The notes under the pieces are model-generated. The model was not told the origin of the DNA. It ran no database searches and was given only the letters and a program-made list of their open reading frames with translations. The position numbers and the translations under genes are program-made. Shown here piece by piece: positions 1 to 8,123 of a stretch of DNA of 25,489 nucleotides. How positions within the stretch are numbered: position 1 is the stretch's first letter; each line of letters starts with the position of its first letter. Origin of the DNA: JACQNR01 sp049515175 (GTDB lineage Bacteria; Acidobacteriota; Terriglobia; UBA7540); assembly GCA_049515175.1 (NCBI GenBank), contig JBEKUI010000028.1:1-25489 (forward strand), written 5' to 3'.

Positions 1-106
1 GAACTCCGGATTCGTACCTTCGCGCTACGCTAAACCACGCGGTCAATAAGTCCGATGGGCGACATCACTCGGCTGACTGCCAGTTGTCAAAATCTCTGAA
101 CAAACC

Positions 107-141
107 ACAGCAACCGCTTACGCATTTGATTTGCTGTAAGC
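107..141. promoter_or_regulatory. Overlapping inverted repeats upstream of the metal-efflux promoter
   Basis: Two overlapping dyads are visible: ACAGCAA (107-113) with TTGCTGT (131-137), and GCTTAC (116-121) with GTAAGC (136-141). They end 8 bases before the -35 element at 150, where an activator such as a CusR-type response regulator would bind. No regulator gene lies in the window, so the binding protein is unknown. The operator role is inferred from position and symmetry only. Confidence 0.4.
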
Positions 142-149
142 ATGCTCTA

Positions 150-178
150 TTGCCACCGTGAGAGCTTTTGGGTACACT
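150..178 (+). promoter_or_regulatory. Sigma-70-type promoter of the cus operon
   Basis: TTGCCA (150-155, 5/6 to TTGACA) and TACACT (173-178, 4/6 to TATAAT) are separated by exactly 17 bases. The predicted transcription start is near 185. That lies downstream of the ATG at 181 and upstream of the in-frame ATG at 199, so if this promoter is real, translation should start at 199. Confidence 0.55.
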
Positions 179-180
179 AA

Positions 181-561
181 ATGCTGGAACGTAACTTAAT
201 GAGGTGTTTCGGACAGATCGTACTGATGGTGTCGGTTCTGCAACTGACGGGAATGGCGGGCGTGTGTGCTCCCATGCCGCTCAGGGCCGGACACGATTGT
301 TGCACGCCTGCACAAGAGAAGGTGCCCTCAAGAACCACCTCCCCGGAATGCTGCTTTGTTTCCGCCTTTCGCGAGCACGGCTCGCTGGTGCAAACCAAGG
401 TCACCACCGAGCACGTCACCAAGGATTCGCCGGCAGCGGAATACTCGCCGCTTCCGGTACTCACCTCACCTGTGCGTTACACCGCCGGGCGTTGGGGGGG
501 CGCGCACGCTGTTTCACCCCCGATTACTCCCCTTAGACAAACCTGTCTTCTTCTGATCTAG
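181..561 (+). CDS. Small secreted Cys-rich protein heading the cus operon
   Basis: 126 residues if started at 181. The ATG at 199 fits better with the promoter, whose predicted start is near 185. The N-terminus reads as a Sec signal peptide (hydrophobic stretch around residues 11-29 ending near VCA). The mature part has two Cys pairs (HDCC, ECC) and scattered His, suggesting periplasmic metal binding or a disulfide-linked fold. It ends in a Pro-rich tail (SPPITPLRQ). I recognise no named domain. It is the first gene before CusC, 116 bases upstream and on the same strand, so a role in copper/silver sensing or buffering is inferred. The frame opens directly behind a promoter, which argues against a chance ORF. 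Confidence 0.6.
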   Translation: MLERNLMRCFGQIVLMVSVLQLTGMAGVCAPMPLRAGHDCCTPAQEKVPSRTTSPECCFVSAFREHGSLVQTKVTTEHVTKDSPAAEYSPLPVLTSPVRYTAGRWGGAHAVSPPITPLRQTCLLLI

Positions 562-621
562 AACTCCATCCCAACTCCGAATTTTGTTTCGCGCGTTGAA
601 GTGTCGGCGCGAGCGACGCAG

Positions 622-640
622 CACGGGCTTCCCGCCCGTG
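622..640. repeat. Palindromic intergenic element
   Basis: CACGGGC (622-628), loop TTCCC, GCCCGTG (634-640): a perfect 7-bp stem between the leader protein and cusC. No T-run follows, so it does not look like an intrinsic terminator. It belongs to a set of GC-rich intergenic hairpins in this window and may trim or stabilise the mRNA. Confidence 0.4.
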
Positions 641-677
641 AGTCACGCGCCATTGCACGAAAGGATGGAGTACCAAG

Positions 678-1958
678 ATGAGTTGGAGCAGAACTCTCTC
701 ACAGTTACTGATTACAGCGCTGTTGGTGGGCGCCCGAACGATGGCGCTCGCTGGAGCTACAAAAACCGATTCGCCGCCCGCGCGGCTCGAGGAACTCGTG
801 CGCGAAGCGCTGACGCGCAATCCGGAAATCCAGGCGGCGCAGCGTGGCGCGGAGGCGAAGCGGGCGCGCGTTCCTCAGGCCAAGGCGTGGTCCGACCCGA
901 CGTTGACGTTGGGTTACGGTGGAAACATCCTGCCGCCCTACACGCTGATGCGGGGTGATCCCTCAAGCCAGCGGCAGTTCATGGCCGAGCAGGTGATTCC
1001 TTATCCCGGGAAAACTCGTCTGCGCGGCGAAATCGCGGCGCGCGAGGCTGACGCCGAAGCAACGGGGATCGATGAGGTTTCACGGCGGGTTGTCGCGGAG
1101 GTGAAGCAAGCCTACGTCGATCTCTACTTTGCCGATCAGTCGCTCTCGACGCTCGCGAAGGAACGCCAGATCCTCGAACAGCTTGCCCAGGTGTCGCAAA
1201 TTCGCTACTCGGTCGGCAAGGGCGTGCAGCAGGACATCATCCGTGCCCAGGTGGAACTCACTCGACTCAGCGAGCGCCAGACGATGCTCGAGCAAACCCG
1301 CCGCACGCTCGAGGCCCAGCTCAACAGCCTGCGCGATCTGCCCGTCGATACGCCCGTGGGCCCGGCGTCCGAACTCCGGCAAAGCGTGCTCGTCCAGACA
1401 CCCGCGGAACTGCAATCGGCGGCGGAGTCGACCTTCCCGGCGCTCAAGCGGCAGCAGGCGATGATCGAAGGCAACCAGCTCGCCGTGAATCTGGCGCACA
1501 AAGAAGTTCGGCCGGACTTCAGCGTCGGCTACACCTACATGCAGCGCGCGGGGTTGCCGGACATGTACGGCTTCACCTTCTCGACCAGCCTCCCCGTTTT
1601 CCGGCGCAATAAACAGGACCAGGCCATTCGCGAAGCGGCGCTGAATCTGGAAGCGGCGCAGCGCTCCGTGGGCAATCAATTGACCCTCCTGCGCTACCGG
1701 GTAAAGCAGGAATTCGTGGCGGTGGAAGCTGCCGACCGCCTGATGAAACTTTACACGGAGGGCTTGGTGCCGCAGTCGCGCCTGGCGCTCGAATCGTCAC
1801 TGGCGAGCTACGAGGCCGGCGCGAGTGATTTTCAGACGGTGCTCAGTAACTTCACAACAATTCTGGAATACGAACTTAACTATCACCAGCAACTTGCCAA
1901 TCACGAAAAGGCTCTGGCGCGGCTGGAAGAATTGACTGGGCTGGAATTGGTTCGGTAG
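678..1958 (+). CDS. cusC: CusC/CzcC-type outer-membrane efflux protein (TolC family)
   Basis: 426 residues, normal for the outer-membrane factor of a tripartite metal RND pump. A signal peptide (residues 1 to about 26, ending ALAG) is followed by two OEP repeats rich in long amphipathic helices. The first begins with LEELVREALTRNPEIQAAQ, typical of TolC-family starts. EQVIPYPGKTRLRGEIA is the conserved linker seen in CzcC/CusC proteins. The trimer would form the beta-barrel and periplasmic alpha-tunnel through which CusBA discharges metal. A GGAG Shine-Dalgarno sits 9 bases before the ATG. It lies directly upstream of cusB and cusA. The Cus rather than Czc assignment rests on the metal-site residues of CusA, not on this protein. 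Confidence 0.9.
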   Translation: MSWSRTLSQLLITALLVGARTMALAGATKTDSPPARLEELVREALTRNPEIQAAQRGAEAKRARVPQAKAWSDPTLTLGYGGNILPPYTLMRGDPSSQRQFMAEQVIPYPGKTRLRGEIAAREADAEATGIDEVSRRVVAEVKQAYVDLYFADQSLSTLAKERQILEQLAQVSQIRYSVGKGVQQDIIRAQVELTRLSERQTMLEQTRRTLEAQLNSLRDLPVDTPVGPASELRQSVLVQTPAELQSAAESTFPALKRQQAMIEGNQLAVNLAHKEVRPDFSVGYTYMQRAGLPDMYGFTFSTSLPVFRRNKQDQAIREAALNLEAAQRSVGNQLTLLRYRVKQEFVAVEAADRLMKLYTEGLVPQSRLALESSLASYEAGASDFQTVLSNFTTILEYELNYHQQLANHEKALARLEELTGLELVR

Positions 1959-1977
1959 GGACGAGGGGGTGTCTCGT

Positions 1978-1991
1978 CCGTCAGCTGACGG
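1978..1991. repeat. REP-like palindrome CCGTCAGCTGACGG
   Basis: A perfect 14-bp palindrome sits 20 bases after the cusC stop and 35 bases before cusB. A near-identical copy lies at 22415-22428 with one change (CCGTCGG for CCGTCAG). The recurrence 20 kb apart in unrelated intergenic gaps suggests a dispersed family. Within the cus operon it could act as an mRNA processing or stability hairpin. Confidence 0.55.
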
Positions 1992-2026
1992 GCGACCCGC
2001 CACCCGAGGAAAATGAGAGGTGAACG

Positions 2027-3436
2027 ATGAAGGCATCAATGAAGAAGTCTTTGACCACCCTGGCGGCCTTCGCCGCGGTTTGCGCCGCTGCGACCGTGGT
2101 TTGGCGGCCGGTGGGCGAAGGGCTTGGGGCGTGGGCCATGCCGATGATCCTAGCCGCTGCTCCCGCCGCGACTCCGGGCGAGCGCAAGATTCTCTACTAC
2201 GAGGATCCCATGCATCCCTGGTATCGCTCCGATAAGCCCGGCATCGCGCCCGACTGCGGCATGAAGCTCGTGCCCGTTTACGCGGAGGAGGCTACGGGCG
2301 CTCCCTCGACTCCCGGCGCGATTCAGATCAGCCCGGCACGCCAGCAGTTGCTGGGTGTGGTGACCGTGCGGGCGCAATACCGCTCCCTCGCCACAACCCT
2401 TCGCACGACGGGCCGCGTGGCGCTCGATGAGGAACGCATCGCCAACGTCCACATCAAAGTGAGCGGCTGGATTAAGAAAGTCTTCGTCGACTACACCTTC
2501 CAGCATGTTCATCAGGGCGAACCGCTCTTCACACTTTACAGTCCCGAATTGCTGGCCAGCGAACAGGAATATCTGCTGGCTTTGAAAGCCGACCGCGAGC
2601 TGGGGTCGAGTTCCATCCCGGAAGTGGCTGCCAGCGGGAAGAGTCTGCTGGAAGCGTCGCGTCGCCGGCTCGAGCTCTGGGATCTGACTGAGGAGCAGAT
2701 GCGCGAACTCAACGAGACCGGCAAACCCCATCGCGAGATCACCTGCTACTCGCCGGCGACCGGTCACGTCATCGAACGCAAAGCGTTCCCGAACCAATAT
2801 GTCACCCCGGACACCGAGCTCTACAAACTCGCCGACCACAGCGAAGTGTGGGTTTACGCCGACATCTACGAGCCCGACATTCCGATGGTGGAGGTCGGTC
2901 AGGAGGCGACGCTGACGGCCGCCGCCTTGGCTGGCCAGAAACTGCGTGGGCGCATCACCTTCATCCCACCTCACTTGATGGAAGAAACGCGCACGCTGCC
3001 GATTCGCCTGGAATTTCCCAATCCTGATCTCAAGCTCAAAGCGGAAATGTTTGTGAATGTTGAGTTGCACCGCTCGCTGGGCCGCCAGCTCACGGTTCCG
3101 GTGGACGCGGTGCTCAATTCCGGCGAGCACCAGCGCGTCTTTGTGGACCGCGGCCAGGGGGTCTTCGAGCCGCGCGAAGTGCGGCTGGGCGGCGGTACGG
3201 GAGACTACGCGGTGATTTTGAGCGGCCTGCGCGCGGGCGAGAAAGTCGTCACACGCGCCAATTTCCTAATCGATTCCGAGAGCAACCTGCGCCAGGCAAT
3301 CGCGGGGATGGAGCCCGTCGGCCACGCGGGGCACGGTGCGCCTGCCCCGTCGGCGCCGCAGGCCGAGCCGAAAGATCACCAAGGGCACGCTATGCCCAAG
3401 CCTGCGGAAACGAAACCGACGGAGCATCAGCACTGA
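2027..3436 (+). CDS. cusB: CusB-type periplasmic adaptor with heavy-metal-binding domain
   Basis: 469 residues. An N-terminal signal/anchor (about residues 1-45) is followed by a heavy-metal-binding module, YYEDPMHPWY...APDCGMKLVPVY (about residues 63-86), the Cys/Met/His motif of CusB-like adaptors. HlyD-family lipoyl, alpha-hairpin and beta-barrel domains follow (GRVALDEERIANVHIKVSGW; HSEVWVYADIYEPD). The last 45 residues are rich in His, Pro and Met (GHAGHGAP, DHQGHAMP, TEHQH), a likely extra metal-binding tail. The adaptor links the inner-membrane pump to CusC and hands Cu(I)/Ag(I) to it. AGGTG stands about 7 bases before the ATG. The stop is TGA at 3434-3436. Confidence 0.9.
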   Translation: MKASMKKSLTTLAAFAAVCAAATVVWRPVGEGLGAWAMPMILAAAPAATPGERKILYYEDPMHPWYRSDKPGIAPDCGMKLVPVYAEEATGAPSTPGAIQISPARQQLLGVVTVRAQYRSLATTLRTTGRVALDEERIANVHIKVSGWIKKVFVDYTFQHVHQGEPLFTLYSPELLASEQEYLLALKADRELGSSSIPEVAASGKSLLEASRRRLELWDLTEEQMRELNETGKPHREITCYSPATGHVIERKAFPNQYVTPDTELYKLADHSEVWVYADIYEPDIPMVEVGQEATLTAAALAGQKLRGRITFIPPHLMEETRTLPIRLEFPNPDLKLKAEMFVNVELHRSLGRQLTVPVDAVLNSGEHQRVFVDRGQGVFEPREVRLGGGTGDYAVILSGLRAGEKVVTRANFLIDSESNLRQAIAGMEPVGHAGHGAPAPSAPQAEPKDHQGHAMPKPAETKPTEHQH

Positions 3437-3437
3437 A

Positions 3438-3457
3438 GTAGCGCCGGTCTGTGACCG
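3438..3457. repeat. GTAGCGCCG-type intergenic palindrome after cusB
   Basis: GTAGCGCCGGTCTGTGACCG begins 2 bases after the cusB stop; CGGTC (3445-3449) and GACCG (3453-3457) form a hairpin around TGT. The same GTAGCGCCG start occurs on the minus strand at the end of the ywiC-like gene (8114-8122). A second hairpin-prone stretch with CGCCGCTC and GAGCGCC follows near 3498-3514. No T-run is present. This looks like a dispersed REP-type element. Confidence 0.45.
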
Positions 3458-3543
3458 ACGAGTAGGGGGAGCCCTCCGGGATTCCCAACGAAAACTCGCC
3501 GCTCATAGAGCGCCGCCGCAGAAGGCGAAGAAGGAAGGCAGCC

Positions 3544-6500
3544 ATGATTCATCGCATCATCGAATTCAGCGCGAAAAACAAATTCGTCGTCTTCCTCTTT
3601 GTGGCGGCGGCGTGCCTCGGAGGCTGGTGGTCGCTCAAAAACGTTCCGCTTGACGCCATCCCCGACCTCTCGGACACGCAGGTGATTATCTACTCGCGCT
3701 GGGACCGCAGCCCCGACATCATTGAAGACCAGGTGACCTATCCCATCATCACGGCGATGCTGGGCGCGCCTAAAGTGAAAGACATTCGCGGCTTCTCCGA
3801 CTTTGGCTATTCCTACGTGTACGTGATTTTTGACGAGGGCACAGACATTTACTGGGCGCGTTCGCGCGCGCTCGAATATCTCTCCAAGATCACGCCACGC
3901 CTGCCGCAAGGCGTGCAGGTCGAACTCGGCCCCGACGCCACCTCCATCGGCTGGGTGTTTCAATACGCGCTCGTGGACACAACGGGACGGCACACGCTCG
4001 ACGCGCTGCGTTCCTATCAGGACTGGTACTTGCGCTACTACCTGCAGAGTGTCCCCGGCGTGGCGGAAGTGGCGCCCATCGGCGGCTTGGTGCGCCAGTA
4101 CCAAGTGAACGTCGATCCCAACCTGCTCGCGAATTACCGCATCCCGATCGAAAAGGTGACGGAAGCCGTGCGGCATGGCAACAACGACGTGGGCGGACGG
4201 CTGGTTGAATTCAGCGGGCGCGAATATATGGTGCGCGGCCGCGGCTACGCGCAATCCCTCAAGGATCTGGAGCAGATCGTCATTGGTGGCGATGTGAAGA
4301 CCGGCACGCCGATCCGCGTCCGCGACGTCGGCCAGGTGACACTCGGCCCCGACATCCGCCGCGGCGTCGCGGACCTCGATGGCCAGGGCGACGTGGTGGG
4401 CGGTGTGGTGATCATGCGCTCCGGCGAAAACGCGCTCGAGGTTATCGATCGCGTGAAAACGAAGCTGCATGAAATCCAGCCCTCACTGCCACCGGGCGTG
4501 AAGATTGTTACGACTTACGACCGGTCGGAACTGATTCTGCGTTCCATCGACACGCTCAAGCATACCTTGATGGAAGAAGTGCTGATCGTCAGTGGAGTGA
4601 TCCTGGTATTCCTCTGGCACATTCCCAGCGCGCTGATCCCTATCCTCACCATTCCAATCACCGTGCTGATTTCATTTATCCCCATGAAGGCGGTCGGCGT
4701 GACCTCGAACATCATGTCGCTGGGGGGAATCGCAATCGCCGTCGGGGCCATGGTGGATGCGGCGATTGTGGTAGTGGAGCAGACGCACAAAAAGCTCGAG
4801 CTCTGGGAAGCGGAGGGTCGCAAGCGGGACTATCACGAGGTGGTTGTTGAGGCGGTGAAAGAAGTCGGCCCGGCCAGTTTCTTCTCGCTGCTCGTCATCG
4901 CCGTTTCTTTCATGCCCATCTTCACTCTCGAAGCGCAGGAAGGACGGCTGTTCAAGCCGCTCGCCTTTACCAAGAATTTCTCCATGGCCATCGCGGCGGC
5001 GCTTGCCATCACACTCGACCCCGCGATGCGCCTGCTCTTCACGCATATGAAGCCTTATACATTTCGCCCGCGCTTCCTGAGTTGGATTGCCAACGCCGTG
5101 CTGGTCGGCAAGATTCACAGCGAAGAGAAACATCCCATCAGCCGCATCCTGATGAAGATTTATCACCCCGTCGCGGAGCTGGCTTTGCGATTCAAGTGGG
5201 TGGTGGTTCTCGCCGCCATGGCGACCGTGGCGATCACCGTTCCAGTCTTCCAGCGCCTCGGTTCGGAGTTCATGCCGCCGCTCGACGAGGGAGTGATTCT
5301 TTACATGCCCTCAACGTTGCCGGGGATTTCCATTACCGAAGCGCAGCGGCTGCTTCAAATTCAGGACCGAGTGCTCAAGACATTTCCCGAAGTCGAGCGC
5401 GTTTTCGGCAAGGCGGGCCGCGCCGAAACCTCTACCGACCCTGCGCCCCTTTCGATGATGGAAACCACCGTGGTGCTCAAGCCGCCTGACCGGTGGCGCA
5501 GGAGGCCGCAGTGGTACTCCCAGCGGGCGCCGGAATGGGCGCAGAAGATCTTGCGGTGCTTCTGGCCGGATCGCATCAGCCAAGAGGAGTTGATTGAAGA
5601 GATGGACCGGGCGCTCAAGATTCCCGGCACGACGAACGCGTGGACGATGCCCATCCGCAACCGCATTGACATGCTGACCACCGGCGTGCGGACTCCGGTG
5701 GGCGTGAAGATTTACGGCTCCGACCTGCGGCAGATCGAGACAATCGGGCGCGAGATCGAACAGGCGCTCGCGCACGTTGCGGGCACGCGCAGCGTTTACG
5801 CCGAGCGCACGACAGGCGGCTACTTTCTCGACTTCAACCTGAAGCGCGACGAATTGGCTCGTTACGGATTGTCCGTCGACGACGTCGAGGGTTCCATCAT
5901 GTCAGCAGTGGGAGGTGAGAATGTCACCACCACCATTGAAGGTCGGGAGCGCTACGCCGTGAACGTGCGCTACCTGCGCGACTACCGCAGCGACCCCGGG
6001 CACCTGAGCCGGGTGCTGATCTCGACACCCTCCGGCGCACAAATTCCGATTGCTCAGGTCGCGGATCTGCGCTTGGTCGAGGGGCCCGGAATGATCCGCG
6101 ACGAAAACGGGTTGCTCTCCGGCTATGTCTACGTCGATGTGGCGGGGCGCGACCTGGGCAGCTACGTCGACGAGGCGAGGCGTGCGGTGCGCGAGAAAGT
6201 CGAGCCGCACTTGCCCACCGGCTACAGTCTGGCGTGGAGTGGGCAGTACGAATATCTCCAGCGCGTTCGGGAACGGTTGACGTTCGTCCTGCCGCTCACT
6301 ATCTTCATCATTTTCGTGCTGCTCTATCTCAATACCAAGTCGGCGGTGAAGACGATGATCGTTTTCCTCGCCGTGCCATTTTCCGCCGTGGGCGCGGTAT
6401 GGTTGCTTCACTGGCTGGGCTACAATATGAGTATCGCGGTGTGGGTGGGATTGATTGCCCTGATGGGAGTGGACGCGGAGACCGGCGTCTTTATGCTGCT

Positions 6501-6828
6501 CTATCTGGATCTCGCTTATGAGGAATGGAAAAAGAAGGGACTGCTAGGCAGTTGGAGCGGCCTCAAGGATGCGATTCTTCACGGCGCCGTCAAGCGCGTC
6601 CGCCCCAAGGTGATGACCGTGGCCTGCATGTTTTTGGGACTCCTTCCCATCATGTGGTCCACGGGTTCGGGCGCCGACGTCATGAAGCGTATCGCCGCGC
6701 CCATGATCGGCGGCATCTTCACCTCTTTCATCATGGAGCTGATCGTCTACCCAGCGATCTATGCGATCTGGAAGTGGCACTTTGAAGTGAAACCCGCCCT
6801 AAGGGCGGGAGTGGCGAATACCGAGTAG
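3544..6828 (+). CDS. cusA: CusA-type Cu(I)/Ag(I) efflux RND pump
   Basis: 1094 residues, an inner-membrane proton-driven RND transporter of the CusA/CzcA (HME) family. The three Met of the E. coli CusA metal site are matched by context: M588 in LYMPSTLPGIS, M638 in PLSMMETT and M710 in RIDML. The proton-relay residues also match: D405 in GAMVDAAIVVVE, E979 in GVDAETGVFML and K1022 in RVRPKVMTV. These support Cu(I)/Ag(I) over Zn/Co/Ni. Relative to E. coli CusA there are about 25 extra residues after VVLKPPDRW (Arg/Trp-rich, ending near KILRCFWPDR), in the periplasmic pore region. The ATG is preceded by AAGGAAGG. The last codons contain a perfect CCCGCCC/GGGCGGG hairpin. Confidence 0.93.
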   Translation: MIHRIIEFSAKNKFVVFLFVAAACLGGWWSLKNVPLDAIPDLSDTQVIIYSRWDRSPDIIEDQVTYPIITAMLGAPKVKDIRGFSDFGYSYVYVIFDEGTDIYWARSRALEYLSKITPRLPQGVQVELGPDATSIGWVFQYALVDTTGRHTLDALRSYQDWYLRYYLQSVPGVAEVAPIGGLVRQYQVNVDPNLLANYRIPIEKVTEAVRHGNNDVGGRLVEFSGREYMVRGRGYAQSLKDLEQIVIGGDVKTGTPIRVRDVGQVTLGPDIRRGVADLDGQGDVVGGVVIMRSGENALEVIDRVKTKLHEIQPSLPPGVKIVTTYDRSELILRSIDTLKHTLMEEVLIVSGVILVFLWHIPSALIPILTIPITVLISFIPMKAVGVTSNIMSLGGIAIAVGAMVDAAIVVVEQTHKKLELWEAEGRKRDYHEVVVEAVKEVGPASFFSLLVIAVSFMPIFTLEAQEGRLFKPLAFTKNFSMAIAAALAITLDPAMRLLFTHMKPYTFRPRFLSWIANAVLVGKIHSEEKHPISRILMKIYHPVAELALRFKWVVVLAAMATVAITVPVFQRLGSEFMPPLDEGVILYMPSTLPGISITEAQRLLQIQDRVLKTFPEVERVFGKAGRAETSTDPAPLSMMETTVVLKPPDRWRRRPQWYSQRAPEWAQKILRCFWPDRISQEELIEEMDRALKIPGTTNAWTMPIRNRIDMLTTGVRTPVGVKIYGSDLRQIETIGREIEQALAHVAGTRSVYAERTTGGYFLDFNLKRDELARYGLSVDDVEGSIMSAVGGENVTTTIEGRERYAVNVRYLRDYRSDPGHLSRVLISTPSGAQIPIAQVADLRLVEGPGMIRDENGLLSGYVYVDVAGRDLGSYVDEARRAVREKVEPHLPTGYSLAWSGQYEYLQRVRERLTFVLPLTIFIIFVLLYLNTKSAVKTMIVFLAVPFSAVGAVWLLHWLGYNMSIAVWVGLIALMGVDAETGVFMLLYLDLAYEEWKKKGLLGSWSGLKDAILHGAVKRVRPKVMTVACMFLGLLPIMWSTGSGADVMKRIAAPMIGGIFTSFIMELIVYPAIYAIWKWHFEVKPALRAGVANTE
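6793..6809. repeat. Hairpin within the cusA 3' end
   Basis: CCCGCCC (6793-6799), loop TAA, GGGCGGG (6803-6809), a perfect 7-bp stem inside the last 12 codons of cusA. It resembles the other GC-rich palindromes of the window and may be a repeat that entered the C-terminal coding end (residues PALRAG). It could slow ribosomes or shield the mRNA 3' region before the nosL-like gene. Confidence 0.45.
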
Positions 6829-6887
6829 GGAATTGCCAATCGCCGTTGGGCGGTAGTTGAAGGCTGAGGACTAACGCAGGTGATGTC

Positions 6888-7385
6888 ATGAAATGGAAAG
6901 AGGCAGCGATCACACTCTCCGCAATTGGCGTCATTACGGCGCTCGGCGTTTGGGCCTACCTATCCGTCTCGCGGCCGCGGGCGGACTTGTGCCGCGTGTG
7001 CGACCGCAACCTCCACGCAGGTGTGATCTACCGTTTGGAGCTAGCCTCGGGCCACGAGGACGCCTGCTGCCCCCGCTGTGGGATGCACTATCAGATTGAG
7101 CATCCCGGCGCCGCGAAAAAGGCTTGGGCGACTGATGTGAAGAGCGGCACCTTCATCGCCGCGGGAACGGCGTCTTACGTCGAAGGTGGAGACGTAGCCT
7201 ATTGCACGATGCACTCGACGCCCATCGCGCGCGAGCCGCAAGGTGTTGCGGTGCGCGAGTACGACCGCTGCCTGCCGAGTCTGGTGGCGTTCCGCTCAAA
7301 GCAGGAGGCCGAGGATTATCAGAAACAACACGGCGGGCAGGTGCTCACTTACGAGCAGGCAATGGAAAGGGTGAAGGCGCTATGA
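6888..7385 (+). CDS. NosL-like membrane-anchored metal-binding protein
   Basis: 165 residues: one N-terminal membrane segment (about residues 5-27), then a Cys-rich periplasmic domain with CRVCDR, CCPRCGMHYQ and YCTMHSTP. The C-terminal half follows the NosL pattern: an ATDVKSGTFIAAGTASYV strand region, REYDRCLPSLVAF, then KQEAEDYQKQHGGQVLTYEQAM. NosL proteins bind Cu(I) and help mature nitrous oxide reductase, but no nos gene is present here. Position 59 bases after cusA, with an AGGTGAT ribosome site, makes a periplasmic copper chaperone or sensor for the Cus pump more likely. The pairing CRVC/CCPRCGM is richer in Cys than a minimal NosL. Family assignment is from pattern recall, so moderately sure. 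Confidence 0.7.
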   Translation: MKWKEAAITLSAIGVITALGVWAYLSVSRPRADLCRVCDRNLHAGVIYRLELASGHEDACCPRCGMHYQIEHPGAAKKAWATDVKSGTFIAAGTASYVEGGDVAYCTMHSTPIAREPQGVAVREYDRCLPSLVAFRSKQEAEDYQKQHGGQVLTYEQAMERVKAL

Positions 7386-7397
7386 ACCTCCGACCTT

Positions 7398-8084
7398 CTA
7401 ATCCCTGTCTCTGCTCTCGTACGCTTCGCCGAATGTTTCCTCGTAGATGTGAGATTGCAGGGGAAGTTCCGGCAGGGGGGACACCGTTTTCTCGGCGTAG
7501 CCGATGCCGATGAGGGCGGCGACCAGGAAATGGTCAGGAATATGGAAGTGGGCCTTGATTTTCTGTTCGTCAAACGCACTGACCCAGTAGGCGGAAAGAT
7601 CGCAATTTGCGGCGGCGATTAGGATCTGGTGCACGGCGATGAAAGCGTGAGCGAGCGCGGCGCGCTGAGTGAGTTCCGGCGAGGAGGCGTACTGCTCGCG
7701 AATCCTGCGCAGGATTTCCTGCCCGCTCTGGGCTGAGAGTGTCTTCTTCGCTACCAGCTCCTGGACTTGCTGCGGCGCGGTTTTCCAGGCACCGGTGTCG
7801 GCCAGGCAAATCAGCACGACGGGGGCGGAGCTCAGGGGCGCGCCCACCTGCGTGGCGGATTCCACAACCCGCTTGCCGGCATGACTTCGAATTAGAATCC
7901 AGCGCCAGGGTTGGAAATAGGACTCGGTTGGCACCAACCGAGCCAGTTCCAGAACACGGCGGAGACATTCGTCGGGGACGGGCTGGCCACTGAATCGTGC
8001 AAAACTGCTACGCACGTGGAGGAAGGATTCTATCCAAGGCGGTTTGTTTCCGCAGGTTCCGTTGTCGCCCATACTCAGACTCAA
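7398..8084 (-). CDS. Nitroreductase-family flavoprotein
   Basis: 228 residues from a TTG at 8084; the in-frame ATG at 8072 is an alternative, and neither has a strong Shine-Dalgarno. The N-terminal motif HVRSSFARFSGQPVP and the following helix (LRRVLELARLVPTESYFQPW) match the FMN-binding start of NADH oxidase/nitroreductase-like proteins (R-S-S-F-x-R-F). The C-terminus IPDHFLVAALIGIGYAE matches the family's GYP-like end, though the usual Pro is replaced. Such enzymes use FMN to reduce nitro groups, quinones or flavin substrates; the substrate cannot be read here. It is last in the minus-strand AhbD operon, 34 bases after the YwiC-like gene, and converges on the nosL-like gene with only 12 bases between stops. 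Confidence 0.8.
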   Translation of the reverse strand: MSLSMGDNGTCGNKPPWIESFLHVRSSFARFSGQPVPDECLRRVLELARLVPTESYFQPWRWILIRSHAGKRVVESATQVGAPLSSAPVVLICLADTGAWKTAPQQVQELVAKKTLSAQSGQEILRRIREQYASSPELTQRAALAHAFIAVHQILIAAANCDLSAYWVSAFDEQKIKAHFHIPDHFLVAALIGIGYAEKTVSPLPELPLQSHIYEETFGEAYESRDRD

Positions 8085-8102
8085 TACGTCAGCGCCTCAC
8101 CT

Positions 8103-8123
8103 CGCCGCCAGGACGGCGCTACA
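8103..8123. repeat. GTAGCGCCG palindrome overlapping the ywiC-like stop
   Basis: CGCCG (8103-8107), CCAGGA, CGGCG (8114-8118) forms a hairpin. Read on the minus strand it starts TGTAGCGCCG, and the TAG inside it (8121-8119) is the stop codon of the YwiC-like gene. The same GTAGCGCCG start follows the cusB stop at 3438. Confidence 0.45.

Noticed and set aside
2150..4470. Long antisense ORFs opposite cusB and cusA (326 and 347 codons)
   Set aside because: They are mirror frames of high-GC genes with no ribosome site or family features.
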